Below, piece by piece: positions 1-9,045 of a DNA stretch of 64,000 bases; positions within the stretch are counted from its first letter, which is position 1, and every line of letters begins with the position of its first letter. The DNA comes from a virus: positions 1-64,000 of IMG/VR virus record IMGVR_UViG_3300005338_000001; one strand, 5' to 3'. The translations under genes were made by a program, and so were the position numbers. The notes under the pieces are model-generated. The model was not told the origin of the DNA, ran no database searches, and was given only the letters and a program-made list of their open reading frames with translations.

Positions 1-9
1 TGTGAAGTT

Positions 10-786
10 TCATACGATTTGCGCCAGCCCCAGTTCCTTCATTTTCAGCACCGCTCTGTCGCGGATCATCTGGTTGGCACCTTCGCAGCGTCCGCATCCT
101 GACCCGTTGTGGATGCGCCACTTTTGCAGTTCCAATTCCGGTGGAGAAATGATGCGCCAATTTTTGTAGCACAAGCCGATCTCCAGCAGCTCCCCAACGT
201 CCCATCCGTGAATCGGAAAGGATTTGTCCGTGCAGCGCGAATCGTTTGCGCGGCGCAATTTCCATCGCCCGTCCTCCTTGACCGCATAACAGTCGTCCAT
301 GACATGAAATCCAACGTCAGAGGATGCAACCGCCTTTCGCCTGTACCCCACCATTCCGGTGGCGTGCGAACCAATCTGCCCCACGCCATCGGCAATCATG
401 GAACGGAAATAGCCAAGCAGATCGGCTCGGAACTCAATGTCGAAATGAGCGATGAACGCCCATTCGTGGTGTCCGCAGTTGTCGAGCATCCACTGGCACG
501 TCCACGCCACGTCACGGATGATGGCCGGATCGGGTTCTGGGTTCTCAGGATCAGGTGTGTGCCAGCGCATCCGCACATGATCTGGCGGTTCTGGCATTTG
601 GTGAACGGTGATGGCGAATGGCAGGCTGAGTCCGCAGATGTATTCCAAGACCTGTGGGGTGCAGTCCTTGTCGATGAAATGCACATGCACGTCCGACAAG
701 TCGCAATGCCTTTGAAGCGTGTGCATCATGATGGGGAGCAACACATCCACAAGTGGGCCATTGAGCGCGATGCACAGGTCGATCAT
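10..786 (-). CDS. Glycosyltransferase-like protein (GT-A type)
   Basis: Predicted sugar transferase carried in the virion operon; donor and acceptor cannot be read from the sequence. The 258-residue product shows alternating strand/helix pattern, with HFDIEF at residues 114-119 placing an acidic pair (D116, E118) where GT-A enzymes hold their metal-binding DxD. The C-terminus is Cys-rich (CGRCEG). No membrane segment is evident. The ATG overlaps the stop of the upstream glycosyltransferase by four bases (ATGA), so the two are translationally coupled. It is the last gene before the left edge. The family call is inference from fold pattern and neighbours; a hypothetical protein is the alternative. 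Confidence 0.5.
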   Translation of the reverse strand: MIDLCIALNGPLVDVLLPIMMHTLQRHCDLSDVHVHFIDKDCTPQVLEYICGLSLPFAITVHQMPEPPDHVRMRWHTPDPENPEPDPAIIRDVAWTCQWMLDNCGHHEWAFIAHFDIEFRADLLGYFRSMIADGVGQIGSHATGMVGYRRKAVASSDVGFHVMDDCYAVKEDGRWKLRRANDSRCTDKSFPIHGWDVGELLEIGLCYKNWRIISPPELELQKWRIHNGSGCGRCEGANQMIRDRAVLKMKELGLAQIV

Positions 787-1547
787 GCGGGTATCGGCGT
801 GTGCTTGTCGGACTTGTCCAGCGCGTCGTAGGCGGCGATGTCGGCCTTGCGCTGCTCTGGCTCCATTTTCTTGTACGCGAGATGATAGTGATCAATGAAC
901 GGCCCCTGCATCGGATCGTCCTCGATGTAGTCCGGGTCTTTGCCGGTATTGCTGTCCCATGCCCGTTCGTGCATTCGGGGAATGGTCGTGAATCCCATGC
1001 CGACTTTGGACTTCATGCACCGCATTTGAAAGTCCCGAATCAACATCCAGTTTTCGCACGGCTGCTTCATGCCGAAACCGAACCAGTGCCGGCGCGAGAA
1101 CCGCACGGCTCTGATGCCTTTCTGCTCAGCCTCCGCGATCTTGGCATTCAGCAAGTCCCGATGATGATACGTACGGCCCGTGTCGGTGACGATAAGTTTC
1201 GGATGTTGCTGCGCCGGGTAACGGTCAGTTCCTTCGCAGCGCAGTTCCGGAAGTGTGACGCCCATGCGCTCGTCTATATCCATCACCACACACCAGTCAG
1301 ACTTCACGCTGTTGAGCAACTGACTCCGCACCGCTCCGAATCCGTTCGACAGATTCCAGAGCGGCGGGTGTGGCAGTCCCCACTTGCGGATGATGTCCAG
1401 AGACCCGTCTGTGGATGGCGTCATGTCCATCGAACAGTCGGCCAAGAAAACCTCATTAAAAAATGAGGTAGCCATTTCGAGGAATCCCGGCAGTGCGTTG
1501 GCTTCGTCTCGGAATGAAGCTGCTACAGCAATGGTTGGAGCACTCAT
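783..1547 (-). CDS. Family 2-like glycosyltransferase
   Basis: Nucleotide-sugar transferase of the GT-A fold, 254 residues. The N-terminus has the typical strand followed by RDEANALPGFL (residues 13-23), and MDIDER at 89-94 supplies the DxD (D90, D92) that binds metal and sugar nucleotide. The reading frame is open upstream to 1697, but ATG 1547 is preferred: it lies five bases after the stop of the upstream methyltransferase and starts directly at the GT2-like strand. The stop overlaps the next gene's start (ATGA). With its neighbours it suggests decoration of a virion or cell-surface component; the target is unknown. Confidence 0.65.
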   Translation of the reverse strand: MSAPTIAVAASFRDEANALPGFLEMATSFFNEVFLADCSMDMTPSTDGSLDIIRKWGLPHPPLWNLSNGFGAVRSQLLNSVKSDWCVVMDIDERMGVTLPELRCEGTDRYPAQQHPKLIVTDTGRTYHHRDLLNAKIAEAEQKGIRAVRFSRRHWFGFGMKQPCENWMLIRDFQMRCMKSKVGMGFTTIPRMHERAWDSNTGKDPDYIEDDPMQGPFIDHYHLAYKKMEPEQRKADIAAYDALDKSDKHTPIPA

Positions 1548-1552
1548 TTTTT

Positions 1553-2167
1553 CTAGGGTCGCACAAGTGTAAAAAATCCTGTCGAGTGCCGAGCCTTCGC
1601 TGCTGCCGGCTTGATGCCGTGAATGTTGTAGCTGGCGTTGATGTTGAAGTCCGGCGCATGGTCCTCCAGAAAGCTGATCCACTGCTCCATCGGCCATCGA
1701 ATCACGTGCGTGACGTCCATCTCGTCCTCGGGACGCACGTACCTTCCGTCCGTAACGGAAGTGAGCGGCACGATGAAGAGCATTCCCTTGGTGATCTTGT
1801 CGTTCAGCGCTTCGATCAGGATGCCGAGATCAAGGATCGGAATATGCTCGATGCAATCTTTAGAAAGCAGCCAGTCGAAGGACCGTTTTGGGAACTCGTT
1901 GGACATGTATTCCGCCACTTCCGCGTCGCAGTTCTGCACCGCCCATTCAGAGATGTCGTATCCGAACGCGCGGTAGCCCAGCATCCGCATGGCGCGGACG
2001 TAGTACCCGCGGCTGGCCCCGCAATCCAGAACGCTGTCACCGCGGCGGAAGTTCAGGTACTCGGCGATCTTCTTGCAAGCCGGCACTGTGAGGTCTGGCT
2101 TCCACGAGTAGTCCTTGTAGTTGCTGCCCTCCCCTCTCAGAAAGTATCCTTCCGTGAACGGATTCAT
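1553..2167 (-). CDS. Class I SAM-dependent methyltransferase
   Basis: Small-molecule-type methyltransferase, 204 residues, with a clear Rossmann core: VLDCGASRG at residues 46-54 is motif I, and GYDIS near residue 70 supplies the acidic residue (D71) that contacts the SAM ribose. It has no target-recognition or DNA-methylase PPY motif, so it is unlikely to act on DNA bases. It sits immediately before two glycosyltransferases in one coupled operon, an arrangement seen in sugar or glycan modification clusters. Its start overlaps the stop of the upstream small gene (ATGA). The substrate is unknown; a methylated sugar is an inference from context. Confidence 0.75.
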   Translation of the reverse strand: MNPFTEGYFLRGEGSNYKDYSWKPDLTVPACKKIAEYLNFRRGDSVLDCGASRGYYVRAMRMLGYRAFGYDISEWAVQNCDAEVAEYMSNEFPKRSFDWLLSKDCIEHIPILDLGILIEALNDKITKGMLFIVPLTSVTDGRYVRPEDEMDVTHVIRWPMEQWISFLEDHAPDFNINASYNIHGIKPAAAKARHSTGFFTLVRP

Positions 2168-2460
2168 GCCGCTCCCATCAGGCTCAGCTTGGTCGCCACT
2201 TCCTGCTCTGTGTGCAGCTTGAACAGATTCGTCTCAGGCCACCTCAGCCCCTCAGCCGCGTCGTCGAACGGAGGACTGTAGAAGGCATCGTTGTTGCCCT
2301 TCCAGATGTAGTGCTGGCGCTTGTCCGGATCGGTGCTGTGGCAGAGCACGTAGGCGTGGGGTGCTGGCAGCGGCGGCAACGCCACCATGTCGTCCCAGTG
2401 CTTGTCCTTGTTGATGCGCAGCTTGGGCTTGTCAGCGCCGTTGCGGGTATGGTCTTTCAT
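2164..2460 (-). CDS. Small hypothetical protein in virion operon
   Basis: 98 residues, not recognised. The chosen ATG at 2460 forms an ATGA overlap with the upstream zinc-ribbon gene and the stop overlaps the methyltransferase start in the same way, which fixes both ends. The frame is open upstream to 2508 but that would overrun the coupling. Composition is polar with a HWDD segment near the start and an aromatic central part (HYIWKGNNDAFY); no signal peptide or membrane segment. A role with the adjacent modification genes is only suggested by coupling. Confidence 0.6.
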   Translation of the reverse strand: MKDHTRNGADKPKLRINKDKHWDDMVALPPLPAPHAYVLCHSTDPDKRQHYIWKGNNDAFYSPPFDDAAEGLRWPETNLFKLHTEQEVATKLSLMGAA

Positions 2461-2717
2461 GCGGGAACGGAGAGTGCGTACAGTGGAGGTGGTTGGTAGG
2501 CTGGCCATTCCTGCGGAAGCGTTTGGCGGTTCACTTCATTGTCGTGCCGGCAGATCGGGCAATTCCAGAACCAGAATTGCACGCTGATTGACTCGGGATG
2601 AGTGCCGCACTCCAAAGAGATGCGCTTGTCTTGAACGTCGTTGCTTTCTACCAGAATTTCTGAGTTGCATTTTCGGCAATTCATTTCGAGTCCCGGTCGT
2701 TTGGAGATGATCTTCAT
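2457..2717 (-). CDS. Zinc-ribbon mini-protein
   Basis: 86 residues. Two cysteine pairs, CRKC (residues 14-17) and CPIC (about 53-56), spaced by roughly 35 residues, form a standard zinc-ribbon pattern with an intervening beta-rich stretch (VQFWFWNC). Such proteins bind nucleic acid or proteins; nothing here tells which. It is coupled by ATGA overlaps on both sides. It is one of about ten small CxxC proteins in the window. Confidence 0.6.
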   Translation of the reverse strand: MKIISKRPGLEMNCRKCNSEILVESNDVQDKRISLECGTHPESISVQFWFWNCPICRHDNEVNRQTLPQEWPAYQPPPLYALSVPA

Positions 2718-2947
2718 GTTGCTTTGCTATTTTCGATCACCTCAAACGCATCCCTGTTGCAAAACACAACGGTTTCGCGATGCACCTTTCCCGAGTCCGT
2801 CATAAAGCTGTGTATGTCGTAGAACGCTTCGTCAAGCGGATGGCCGATAACAAAACCACCACTGAGGCCCATGATCGTCATCTCAAGGTCGTCGCCATGC
2901 ACTGCACGGATTTCGTGCAGCTTTGAAAGGAGTTCGTCGAGTCTCAT
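2714..2947 (-). CDS. Small hypothetical protein
   Basis: 77 residues, unrecognised. It opens with an amphipathic helix (MRLDELLSKLHEI) and is otherwise alpha/beta in pattern. ATG 2947 is preferred over the longer frame (to 3103) because it makes an ATGA overlap with the preceding gene and the extra N-terminus is Arg/Cys-rich and looks out of frame. Stop overlaps the next gene. No functional motif seen. Confidence 0.55.
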   Translation of the reverse strand: MRLDELLSKLHEIRAVHGDDLEMTIMGLSGGFVIGHPLDEAFYDIHSFMTDSGKVHRETVVFCNRDAFEVIENSKAT

Positions 2948-3129
2948 GGGCCTATGTATTCTTGGCGCGTCCAATGGGACCATTCCTTGAAGAACGCAAC
3001 GCGCTGGCCATTCAGTGAAAAGACGAGCCAGTTGCCTTGCTCTTCCATCGTGTCGGCGATGACTGCAACAAAGGTGCCGGTCCCATCTTTGACCTGATAG
3101 CAATACTGCTTGAAGGCGGATTCGCTCAC
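2944..3129 (-). CDS. Small hypothetical protein, GTG start
   Basis: 61 residues, beta-rich (FVAVIADTMEEQGNWLVFSL), unrecognised. The start is GTG at 3129: it overlaps the upstream stop as GTGA and is preceded by AAGGAG about seven bases upstream, one of the clearest Shine-Dalgarno sites in the window. No upstream ATG fits as well. This site shows that the host uses conventional Shine-Dalgarno initiation for at least part of the genome. Confidence 0.6.
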   Translation of the reverse strand: MSESAFKQYCYQVKDGTGTFVAVIADTMEEQGNWLVFSLNGQRVAFFKEWSHWTRQEYIGP

Positions 3130-3494
3130 GTGATCTCCTTTTCTGTGAACACGCGCTGAAACTGCCGCATGATCCAGTCCCAGCCGATAACGCTTCCGTT
3201 TATCTCGATGCCGAGGTCGGTGGCCTCGCAATCGAAACTGTCGTTGTAGTCCCCAGCGGCCCACGTGATCTCGTAGAGGTTCTTGTTCTCAAGTTCCTTG
3301 TCGCGCTTATCATCTTCACGCATCATGCGGCGACTGTGCTCTGAACCTTCCTCCATCGACCGTTTCCGCCTCTCCTGCCATTCATCCTGCTCGCGTTGCC
3401 ATTCGGGCGCGAGTTCAGACAGCAACGCCGCGATCTTTTCGGGATCGATTTGTCGCGCTGCTTTGTTTTCCTGAATTGTCGTGTTGGTGTCCAT
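3126..3494 (-). CDS. Charged helical protein of the head region
   Basis: 122 residues. The first two thirds are strongly helical and charged (EWQREQDEWQERRKRSMEE, then REDDKRDKELENK) and look like coiled coil; the last 45 residues are a compact acidic, beta-prone tail with several Trp. The ATG at 3494 overlaps the upstream TGA (TGATG). It lies just after the scaffold-like gene in transcription order, a position often used for head decoration or assembly factors, but no family is recognised. Confidence 0.55.
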   Translation of the reverse strand: MDTNTTIQENKAARQIDPEKIAALLSELAPEWQREQDEWQERRKRSMEEGSEHSRRMMREDDKRDKELENKNLYEITWAAGDYNDSFDCEATDLGIEINGSVIGWDWIMRQFQRVFTEKEIT

Positions 3495-3646
3495 CACTCG
3501 AAAATGCTGGCCGCTTCCGTGAAGGTCATCGGCGCTTGTTGAGTCGCACTCTGTTCGCCTTGCGCAGATTCTTCAACGCAGCCCGGCGTTTTTTCACGGA
3601 CGTGCTGCTCCCGCCCTTCTGGCAAAACTCCTTGTGATTCATACAT
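3494..3646 (-). CDS. Small acidic hypothetical protein
   Basis: 50 residues, Glu/Gln-rich, without hydrophobic segments. ATG 3646 is used; the frame is open to a GTG at 3682, which would add 12 residues. It sits between the scaffold-like gene and the charged helical protein in the same transcription unit. It is supported by coupling to the downstream gene (TGATG) rather than by homology. Confidence 0.4.
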   Translation of the reverse strand: MYESQGVLPEGREQHVREKTPGCVEESAQGEQSATQQAPMTFTEAASIFE

Positions 3647-3699
3647 GGATGCTCTCGTAACCGTTTGCCAAGCGGTTGTCACGAACTCTTTTCAACTTT

Positions 3700-5076
3700 C
3701 TACGGCTTCCACTCACCAGTGTTGATGCCTCTGGCGACCCGCTCGGAGAATGTGAGGTTCTTGTCCTTATCCTCTTGGCTCTGCGGTTCACGCGGCGCAT
3801 CGCCGCCAGCCCCCACAGTGGCAGACGATCCCTTTAGTTCCTGCACGTAGGCGTTCAGCCGCTCGATCTCGGCGTCCTTCACCTGAATCTCGCCTTCGTA
3901 GTGCTTGATCGTCATCGGCAGCACTGCGGCTTGCGCAGACAGCCGCGCCTGCTCGTACTGCGACTGGTTGTTCAGCCACGTGTTGTCGGCCTGCTTCACG
4001 AAGTCCCGTACCTGCGCCAGTTCGGCGTTCCACGCTTCGTCGCCTTCCTTCTCTTTCAGGAACGGCGCGGCAGATTCGATGGCTTCGCTCCAGACCTTCG
4101 GTAGCGCCTCGGCGCGTTCGGTCGCGATGGCGGCGCGCTTCAGTGACTCGGCTTCGGACTGTTGCCGAACATAGTCGTCGTAGCGCTGCTTGCCGCCGGC
4201 CTCAATGGTCGCTTGGTGGCGTGTCAGTTTCGTGTGGCGCTTCAAAAGGTCGCCAAGGTCTTGCTGCACCAGATTATTCCACCCTTCCGTGACTTCCTCG
4301 AATTTCGCATCCTTCGCCGTGCCCCTAAGGTTCGCCAGTTCGATCAGCATCGCGGCGTCCACCTCGCGCTCCTCTGCGAATGCCTTGAATTCCTCCCGCA
4401 GCGCCGCCATCGGCTTCTCCACCTCATCCATCCACATCTTCGTCTTCTTGACGTTGGTGCCGCCGAGTTCGGTTTCGTAACGCTCGCGTTCCTTCTCGAA
4501 TTCGCTGAGCTTCTTTTGCAGCGCTGCGACCGCTTCCTCGTCCTTCACTGGCGCACGGCTTTCCAGTGCCTTGATCTTGGCTTCCAGTTCCGGGATGACG
4601 GACGCCTGCTTGCGCTTGAAGTCTCGGTTCTCGTACACAAGCGGCTTGAAGGCTGCCGCTTGCGCAGGAGACATGTTCTTAGTCGAGGTCTCGATGTGCT
4701 TGTCGAGTTCTGCGTCAGTCGATTCGGCGGTGATGACTTTGGTTTCCACTGGTGCCTCGATCTTCAGCGGCTTCTCTTTCACCACTTCACCGACTGTTGT
4801 TTCAGGCTTCGGTTCCGGTTTCTTGCCCGCCCGTTCGGCAAGCTTCTGTTCCAGATTTGTTTCGTCCGCGCTCGGGTCTGCGCTGAGCAGGCTCAGTACA
4901 TCGGACAGTCCCGGCCCTCCGACTTGAAACTTGTTCGGACCCTTGGACAGTTCATCCGGCGTCGGTGGGGGCGCAAGCAGCGCAGTTGAGGGCGGCGCTG
5001 GTGTCGCGGCAGCAGGAGGCGCTTGCTTGGTTGCCTTGGCGGGTTTCGTGGGGGCTGGCAGTGTGGTAGCTGGCAT
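3700..5076 (-). CDS. Putative capsid scaffolding protein
   Basis: 458 residues. The first 50 residues are Ala/Pro-rich and flexible; the rest is highly charged and helical with long predicted coiled coils (about 150-215 and 310-430), for example ELEAKIKALESRAP and KDAEIERLNAYVQELKG. This composition, the lack of enzyme motifs, and the place one gene downstream of the portal fit a scaffolding protein that guides prohead assembly. A major capsid protein would be expected next but the following genes are small; it may lie off the left edge. The call is position plus composition, not a motif match. Confidence 0.5.
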   Translation of the reverse strand: MPATTLPAPTKPAKATKQAPPAAATPAPPSTALLAPPPTPDELSKGPNKFQVGGPGLSDVLSLLSADPSADETNLEQKLAERAGKKPEPKPETTVGEVVKEKPLKIEAPVETKVITAESTDAELDKHIETSTKNMSPAQAAAFKPLVYENRDFKRKQASVIPELEAKIKALESRAPVKDEEAVAALQKKLSEFEKERERYETELGGTNVKKTKMWMDEVEKPMAALREEFKAFAEEREVDAAMLIELANLRGTAKDAKFEEVTEGWNNLVQQDLGDLLKRHTKLTRHQATIEAGGKQRYDDYVRQQSEAESLKRAAIATERAEALPKVWSEAIESAAPFLKEKEGDEAWNAELAQVRDFVKQADNTWLNNQSQYEQARLSAQAAVLPMTIKHYEGEIQVKDAEIERLNAYVQELKGSSATVGAGGDAPREPQSQEDKDKNLTFSERVARGINTGEWKP

Positions 5077-5085
5077 AGGTCAGGA

Positions 5086-5418
5086 TTATTTGGTTTTGCG
5101 TGAAATTTGTTTGTGAGGAGGCTCTGGATCGTCCTGCATGAAGGCCGCGTTCCACCCGTCGTATTCCTCCTGCCGTTCCGGCTGCTTTGGTGCCGCCGTC
5201 GCCAACACCCGCAGCGTCCGCAGTGTCGCGTAGCCACCCGCGCTGTAGGCTCCCATGCGGGTTGCGGCGGCATCGCTCATACTCTCCGGCATCCGCGGCT
5301 CCAGTGTCCGTTTCACCAGCGCCTCAGCTTCCCGGTAGATCGGGTTGTCGAGCAGTTTGGCGAGGGCTTCGTGGAAGCGTGGTTCGGTGCGGAACTGTTT
5401 GGGTGTCAGATCGGGCAT
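5086..5418 (-). CDS. Small protein between portal and scaffold
   Basis: 110 residues, unrecognised. Helical N-terminal half (FHEALAKLLDNPIYREAEAL) followed by a small-residue-rich turn region and a basic C-terminus. The start lies ten bases after the portal stop and the stop ten bases before the scaffold start, so all three are almost certainly co-translated. A role in head assembly is inferred only from position. Confidence 0.55.
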   Translation of the reverse strand: MPDLTPKQFRTEPRFHEALAKLLDNPIYREAEALVKRTLEPRMPESMSDAAATRMGAYSAGGYATLRTLRVLATAAPKQPERQEEYDGWNAAFMQDDPEPPHKQISRKTK

Positions 5419-5428
5419 GTCAGGTGAA

Positions 5429-7828
5429 TCAATAATCCGGCGTGTGCATCGTGGCGTTTGTCACGATGTCGCTCTGTGAAGCTGGCGGTAGCGCTGCCGC
5501 CAGTTCGGCGTTGTGCTTGTTCACCTTGAGGGCAATGTCGGCGTCTGTCTTGCGCTTGTCGTTCTGAATCCGTGCCTGCACGTTTGCGACACTGAGCATC
5601 TGATCGGTCTGCGCCTTCCGCACCACGGCCTCCAGCTTCGCCTGCTCAGTTTTGATCTTCGCCACCTGCACCGGATCGGGCGTCTCCTGTTGCGCTGCTT
5701 CCTGCGCCTGCTCGTCCAGCACCTTGTGAAGCTGTCGCACGAACGTCATCCAGATGGCGGCGTAGTCTTTCAACGCTTTGCGGTACGCGCCATAGACTGC
5801 CGCTCGGGTCGGATCGCCGGACATTGCGGCGACGTGCTGTTCGCAGTGCGGGATCGCGATGCTGAGGAACGCGATGTACGGCTGAAGTTCCGTGATGTCG
5901 CCTTGTTCGCCATTGTCCCGCCAGTCTTGCAGGATTTGGATCGAGGATGCGATGTTCGGGATCGTGGGTGCATCTCCGTCCCCAAGATGCACCATCGCGT
6001 GAACCGTGTGGTTCTGTCCGGCTATTGGCTGAATGTTTCCGCCTGAAAAGAATTCCGCGTTCTCCATCTGCGCGTTCCACTGCTCATCGGATGGGCGTGG
6101 CTTCAGGGACCGACCTCGGTAACGAAGTGCATTCCTCAACCCTACTTCCTGCACGTCCAGATCGAACAGCACCCTCGGGCGGCCCACTTCGTCGTAGGTG
6201 CTGAGGCGAGACAACAGGCGTTGTCCGATGGCTTGCTTGCTTCCAGGTGATCCACCCCCAATGGCTCGCACCTCTTCAATGCGCTGCACCGACAGAATCA
6301 TATCGACCGTGACTCCGTAGGCCGCGCATCGCTCCACGAAGTCCTGCACTTCCGGGTAGTCGCCGAACCGTTTCTTGCGCACGATCTCACTGGAGCGCCG
6401 CCACATTTCCCGAAATGACCTTCTTCGGGATCGGTAAAACATGTTGAGTGCGCCGGTGGACAGCACGGCCTCCAGACCTTGCTCGGCTTGTAGCTCGTAA
6501 GCCGTCCGCGCCTGCCGGTTCTGCTGAACACCTCGCGCCTGATAGCTTGGCGCAACGTTCTGCATCATCATTCGCATGTCGGCGGCGACCGGCAGGGTTG
6601 TGCGGGTATGATCCTGCCACTGATGCTCAACGAAATCAACCTCGTGCGAAATGACAGCGATTGGTCCGCTCATGGTAATCGGATCAACGTCCAACAAGTC
6701 GTTGTTTGTAGCTTTCAGGAATGTACGTCCAGTCAGCTTCACGTTGTCCAGCGTCGCGCAGGCCATCTTGTTCAACTCTTGGATGAACGGGAACATCTTG
6801 TAGCCGTAGCCACGAATCTGGTGATACTGCCCCACTCCTATGTTCAGACAGAATGCAGTGTAAGGATTTTGGCCTTTCTTGAACCGCCCCAGCTTCACGT
6901 AAAGGAAATCGTCCACCCCTTTGTCTTGAGGAAGCGTGTCGCGCTCGATGATGTGATGCGAAATGCTGCCGTCATACTCACGGCTCCATGAGTGGACGAT
7001 TCGGACACGGGCAGCGTCGTGCTGATTCGCCCACAGGTCGTTGTTCTTCAACCACGCCGATACCTTGTCCCATTGGAGTGTCCAGTCCACTGGCAGCGGT
7101 TTGTCGCCGTAGATCGTCGCCCGCACCAGCGCCTTGCGGCAAGCCTCTACATTCCATCCCATTTCCTTCGCGGCACTCTCGTTCCTGATGCGCGAGTAGA
7201 GTTGGCTTGGCAACAGAGTTTCTTCGATCAGGAAAGTGTCGATGTGCTTCTCGGACGCCTTTGTGCCGCGGGGGATGTAGCAGTTTCCCCATCCGGTCGC
7301 ATCCGGCATCCATCCGTCGTCGTCGGTATGGTAGAGGAAACCCACTCCATGCCGCAGGAACTCCACCGCGAGAAGCTGATTTGTCTTGTCAAACTCCTCA
7401 TGGTCCCGCGCCATCTTTGTCCACTCCGCTGCGATCACGTCCTCAGCGTACTCGCGCTCTGCGTCATCCATCACGCCGATGGGTAACTCGACCGAGATCA
7501 ATACCGGGGTATTGTCGTCCAGATCGTTGTACTGGGTCAATGCTTGCTGCATCCGCGCATCGCCTTCGCCGAGATTGATGTTGGTCCGATCCGCGTTGCC
7601 GCTCCGAGCCAATGAGTCCGCCGTGTAAGGCGGTTTTCCGTCCAGCGCGTTGTTGATCCCGTACCGCTGCATGGAGGATTTGGAATCGTCCAGCACCGCT
7701 TTCTGCATGATGTCCCTCAGCGCTTTGGCGGAACTGAGGCGACCAAGCTTTGGTTTCCCGCTCTCTGGAAACGGTTCCATCATTATGGAACCTGTGCTTG
7801 GAGTCTTTTTGCTCGGCGCTTTTGGCAT
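5429..7828 (-). CDS. Portal protein (podovirus long type)
   Basis: Forms the dodecameric portal ring through which DNA enters and leaves the capsid. At 799 residues it matches the long P22/Sf6-like portals: an N-terminal region with DDAEREYAEDVIAAEW-type helices, a beta-rich clip/wing region with many Trp and Tyr, and a long helical C-terminus from about 690 (PVQVAKIKTEQAKLEAVV) like a barrel. It is downstream of terminase and upstream of the scaffold-like gene, the usual order. ATG 7828 is used, which overlaps the upstream glycosyltransferase by 46 bases; an in-frame ATG at 7783 makes a tight TAATG overlap and could be the true start. Confidence 0.75.
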   Translation of the reverse strand: MPKAPSKKTPSTGSIMMEPFPESGKPKLGRLSSAKALRDIMQKAVLDDSKSSMQRYGINNALDGKPPYTADSLARSGNADRTNINLGEGDARMQQALTQYNDLDDNTPVLISVELPIGVMDDAEREYAEDVIAAEWTKMARDHEEFDKTNQLLAVEFLRHGVGFLYHTDDDGWMPDATGWGNCYIPRGTKASEKHIDTFLIEETLLPSQLYSRIRNESAAKEMGWNVEACRKALVRATIYGDKPLPVDWTLQWDKVSAWLKNNDLWANQHDAARVRIVHSWSREYDGSISHHIIERDTLPQDKGVDDFLYVKLGRFKKGQNPYTAFCLNIGVGQYHQIRGYGYKMFPFIQELNKMACATLDNVKLTGRTFLKATNNDLLDVDPITMSGPIAVISHEVDFVEHQWQDHTRTTLPVAADMRMMMQNVAPSYQARGVQQNRQARTAYELQAEQGLEAVLSTGALNMFYRSRRRSFREMWRRSSEIVRKKRFGDYPEVQDFVERCAAYGVTVDMILSVQRIEEVRAIGGGSPGSKQAIGQRLLSRLSTYDEVGRPRVLFDLDVQEVGLRNALRYRGRSLKPRPSDEQWNAQMENAEFFSGGNIQPIAGQNHTVHAMVHLGDGDAPTIPNIASSIQILQDWRDNGEQGDITELQPYIAFLSIAIPHCEQHVAAMSGDPTRAAVYGAYRKALKDYAAIWMTFVRQLHKVLDEQAQEAAQQETPDPVQVAKIKTEQAKLEAVVRKAQTDQMLSVANVQARIQNDKRKTDADIALKVNKHNAELAAALPPASQSDIVTNATMHTPDY

Positions 7829-8691
7829 TTGTTCAGGCGTTTGGACAGGAACGGAGATTCACCCAGCGTTTTAAGCACTTCCGATCCTTCAGGGCAAGCA
7901 ATCTTTTGTCTTAGCTTTAGACATTCGATCAAGGTGCCGTCCTTGCAGCCGTGCAGCACCATCGCGCCGATCCGCACCTCGTGGTCAATCGCCTGTCCGG
8001 TCTGTGTGAATCTCAGTGTCACTTTGCTGCAACGGATTTGCAGTGGCTTTCCGGAACGACCGCTGAACGGACAAAGGTGATACCGGCCCGTGCTCCAGTT
8101 GTGCTGAATCAATTTCGTGTCACGGACGTGTGGCATGATGTCCTGCGAGATGGCGTGATCGAACGCGAATGACGGACGTAGATGCAGGCGTGTGAACTGT
8201 TCCAAAACTGGCGGATAAATGGCTGTGCCGACCAGATGCTCGCCGACTTTAATGCGTTCGTTTCCGACTACGTTGAAGGTGTCCTGAACGCATCCAAGGA
8301 ACGGTTTGCTGAGGTCTTGGTTGTATAGGTCTGCCAACACGTCCATCCATCTGGCGTGCATTGGCGTGCAGTCCGGTTCAAAGAAGTACCACGGGCATCG
8401 CAGTTCCGGCACAGCGGCAATCATCTTGGCTGTCTCACGAAAGATCACGTTGGCGGCAGTTGGCCACGTCTGCTCGTGATCCTTGATCGTGACGGTTAAG
8501 GCGCGGGGCGGTTCCTGCCAGTCCATCGCCTTGAAGTGATCGACGATTGGCGCGCGTTTCTCTGGCGGCAGTTCAGATGACCAGACCAGCAGCGCCTTGT
8601 GGCGACCATACGGGCCGAGTGTCCTCATCCATTCGGCGACTTGCAGCGCCAGATGTGCGTCAACGGACGAGACTGGAAAGACGAGGAGCAT
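7783..8691 (-). CDS. Glycosyltransferase-like protein
   Basis: 302 residues with a GT-A pattern: N-terminal strand MLLVFPVSS, a helix-strand series, then WYFFEPDCTP (residues 101-110) where E105/D107 occupy the DxD position, and LLVWSSEL earlier for the nucleotide side. The C-terminal 60 residues are basic and may contact nucleic acid or membrane. It is inserted between two small genes and the portal, in the middle of the head-gene operon. It is the third of four glycosyltransferase-like genes in the virion module and is only distantly similar to the others by eye. The acceptor is unknown. Confidence 0.55.
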   Translation of the reverse strand: MLLVFPVSSVDAHLALQVAEWMRTLGPYGRHKALLVWSSELPPEKRAPIVDHFKAMDWQEPPRALTVTIKDHEQTWPTAANVIFRETAKMIAAVPELRCPWYFFEPDCTPMHARWMDVLADLYNQDLSKPFLGCVQDTFNVVGNERIKVGEHLVGTAIYPPVLEQFTRLHLRPSFAFDHAISQDIMPHVRDTKLIQHNWSTGRYHLCPFSGRSGKPLQIRCSKVTLRFTQTGQAIDHEVRIGAMVLHGCKDGTLIECLKLRQKIACPEGSEVLKTLGESPFLSKRLNKCQKRRAKRLQAQVP

Positions 8692-8697
8692 TCCTTG

Positions 8698-9042
8698 TTA
8701 CGCGCTAGTGGATGGAATTCCCCCGTTGGCGATGCAAGCGCTCGCGACTGGTTCTTTCGTCAACGCCTGCGCCTGCTCAAGTAACGCCACAGCTTTCGCC
8801 AGCAACTCCGGAATAGGGCGAAGGTTATCTCTGAGATTTATTCCAGCATACCAGTCATGAATCTGGCGCGTGATTGCAATGAGTGGCCCCATCGCCATTT
8901 CTGCCGATGCGGAGTGAACGGCCAGTTCTCGAACCTTGCATGGATCTCCGTCCATCGCGACGATTCCGGTTGCGTTTGGGTTGATGAAATCGCCGAGAAC
9001 TCGGAGATAGAGTGGCTTGTACGGTGTCAGGTTTGGTTTCAT
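8698..9042 (-). CDS. Small hypothetical head-region protein
   Basis: 114 residues, unrecognised. N-terminal beta-prone segment (YKPLYLRVLGDFINP), central alternating pattern, and a helical end with ELLAKAVALLEQAQAL. No Cys-rich or membrane segment. It lies between the terminase-side small gene and a glycosyltransferase, with gaps of under seven bases, so it is part of the same message. Confidence 0.55.
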   Translation of the reverse strand: MKPNLTPYKPLYLRVLGDFINPNATGIVAMDGDPCKVRELAVHSASAEMAMGPLIAITRQIHDWYAGINLRDNLRPIPELLAKAVALLEQAQALTKEPVASACIANGGIPSTSA

Positions 9043-9045
9043 AAA

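Noticed and set aside
4162-4989. 275-residue plus-strand frame
   Set aside because: It lies inside the scaffold-like gene, is Arg/Leu/Phe-rich with an out-of-frame look, and has no start signals.
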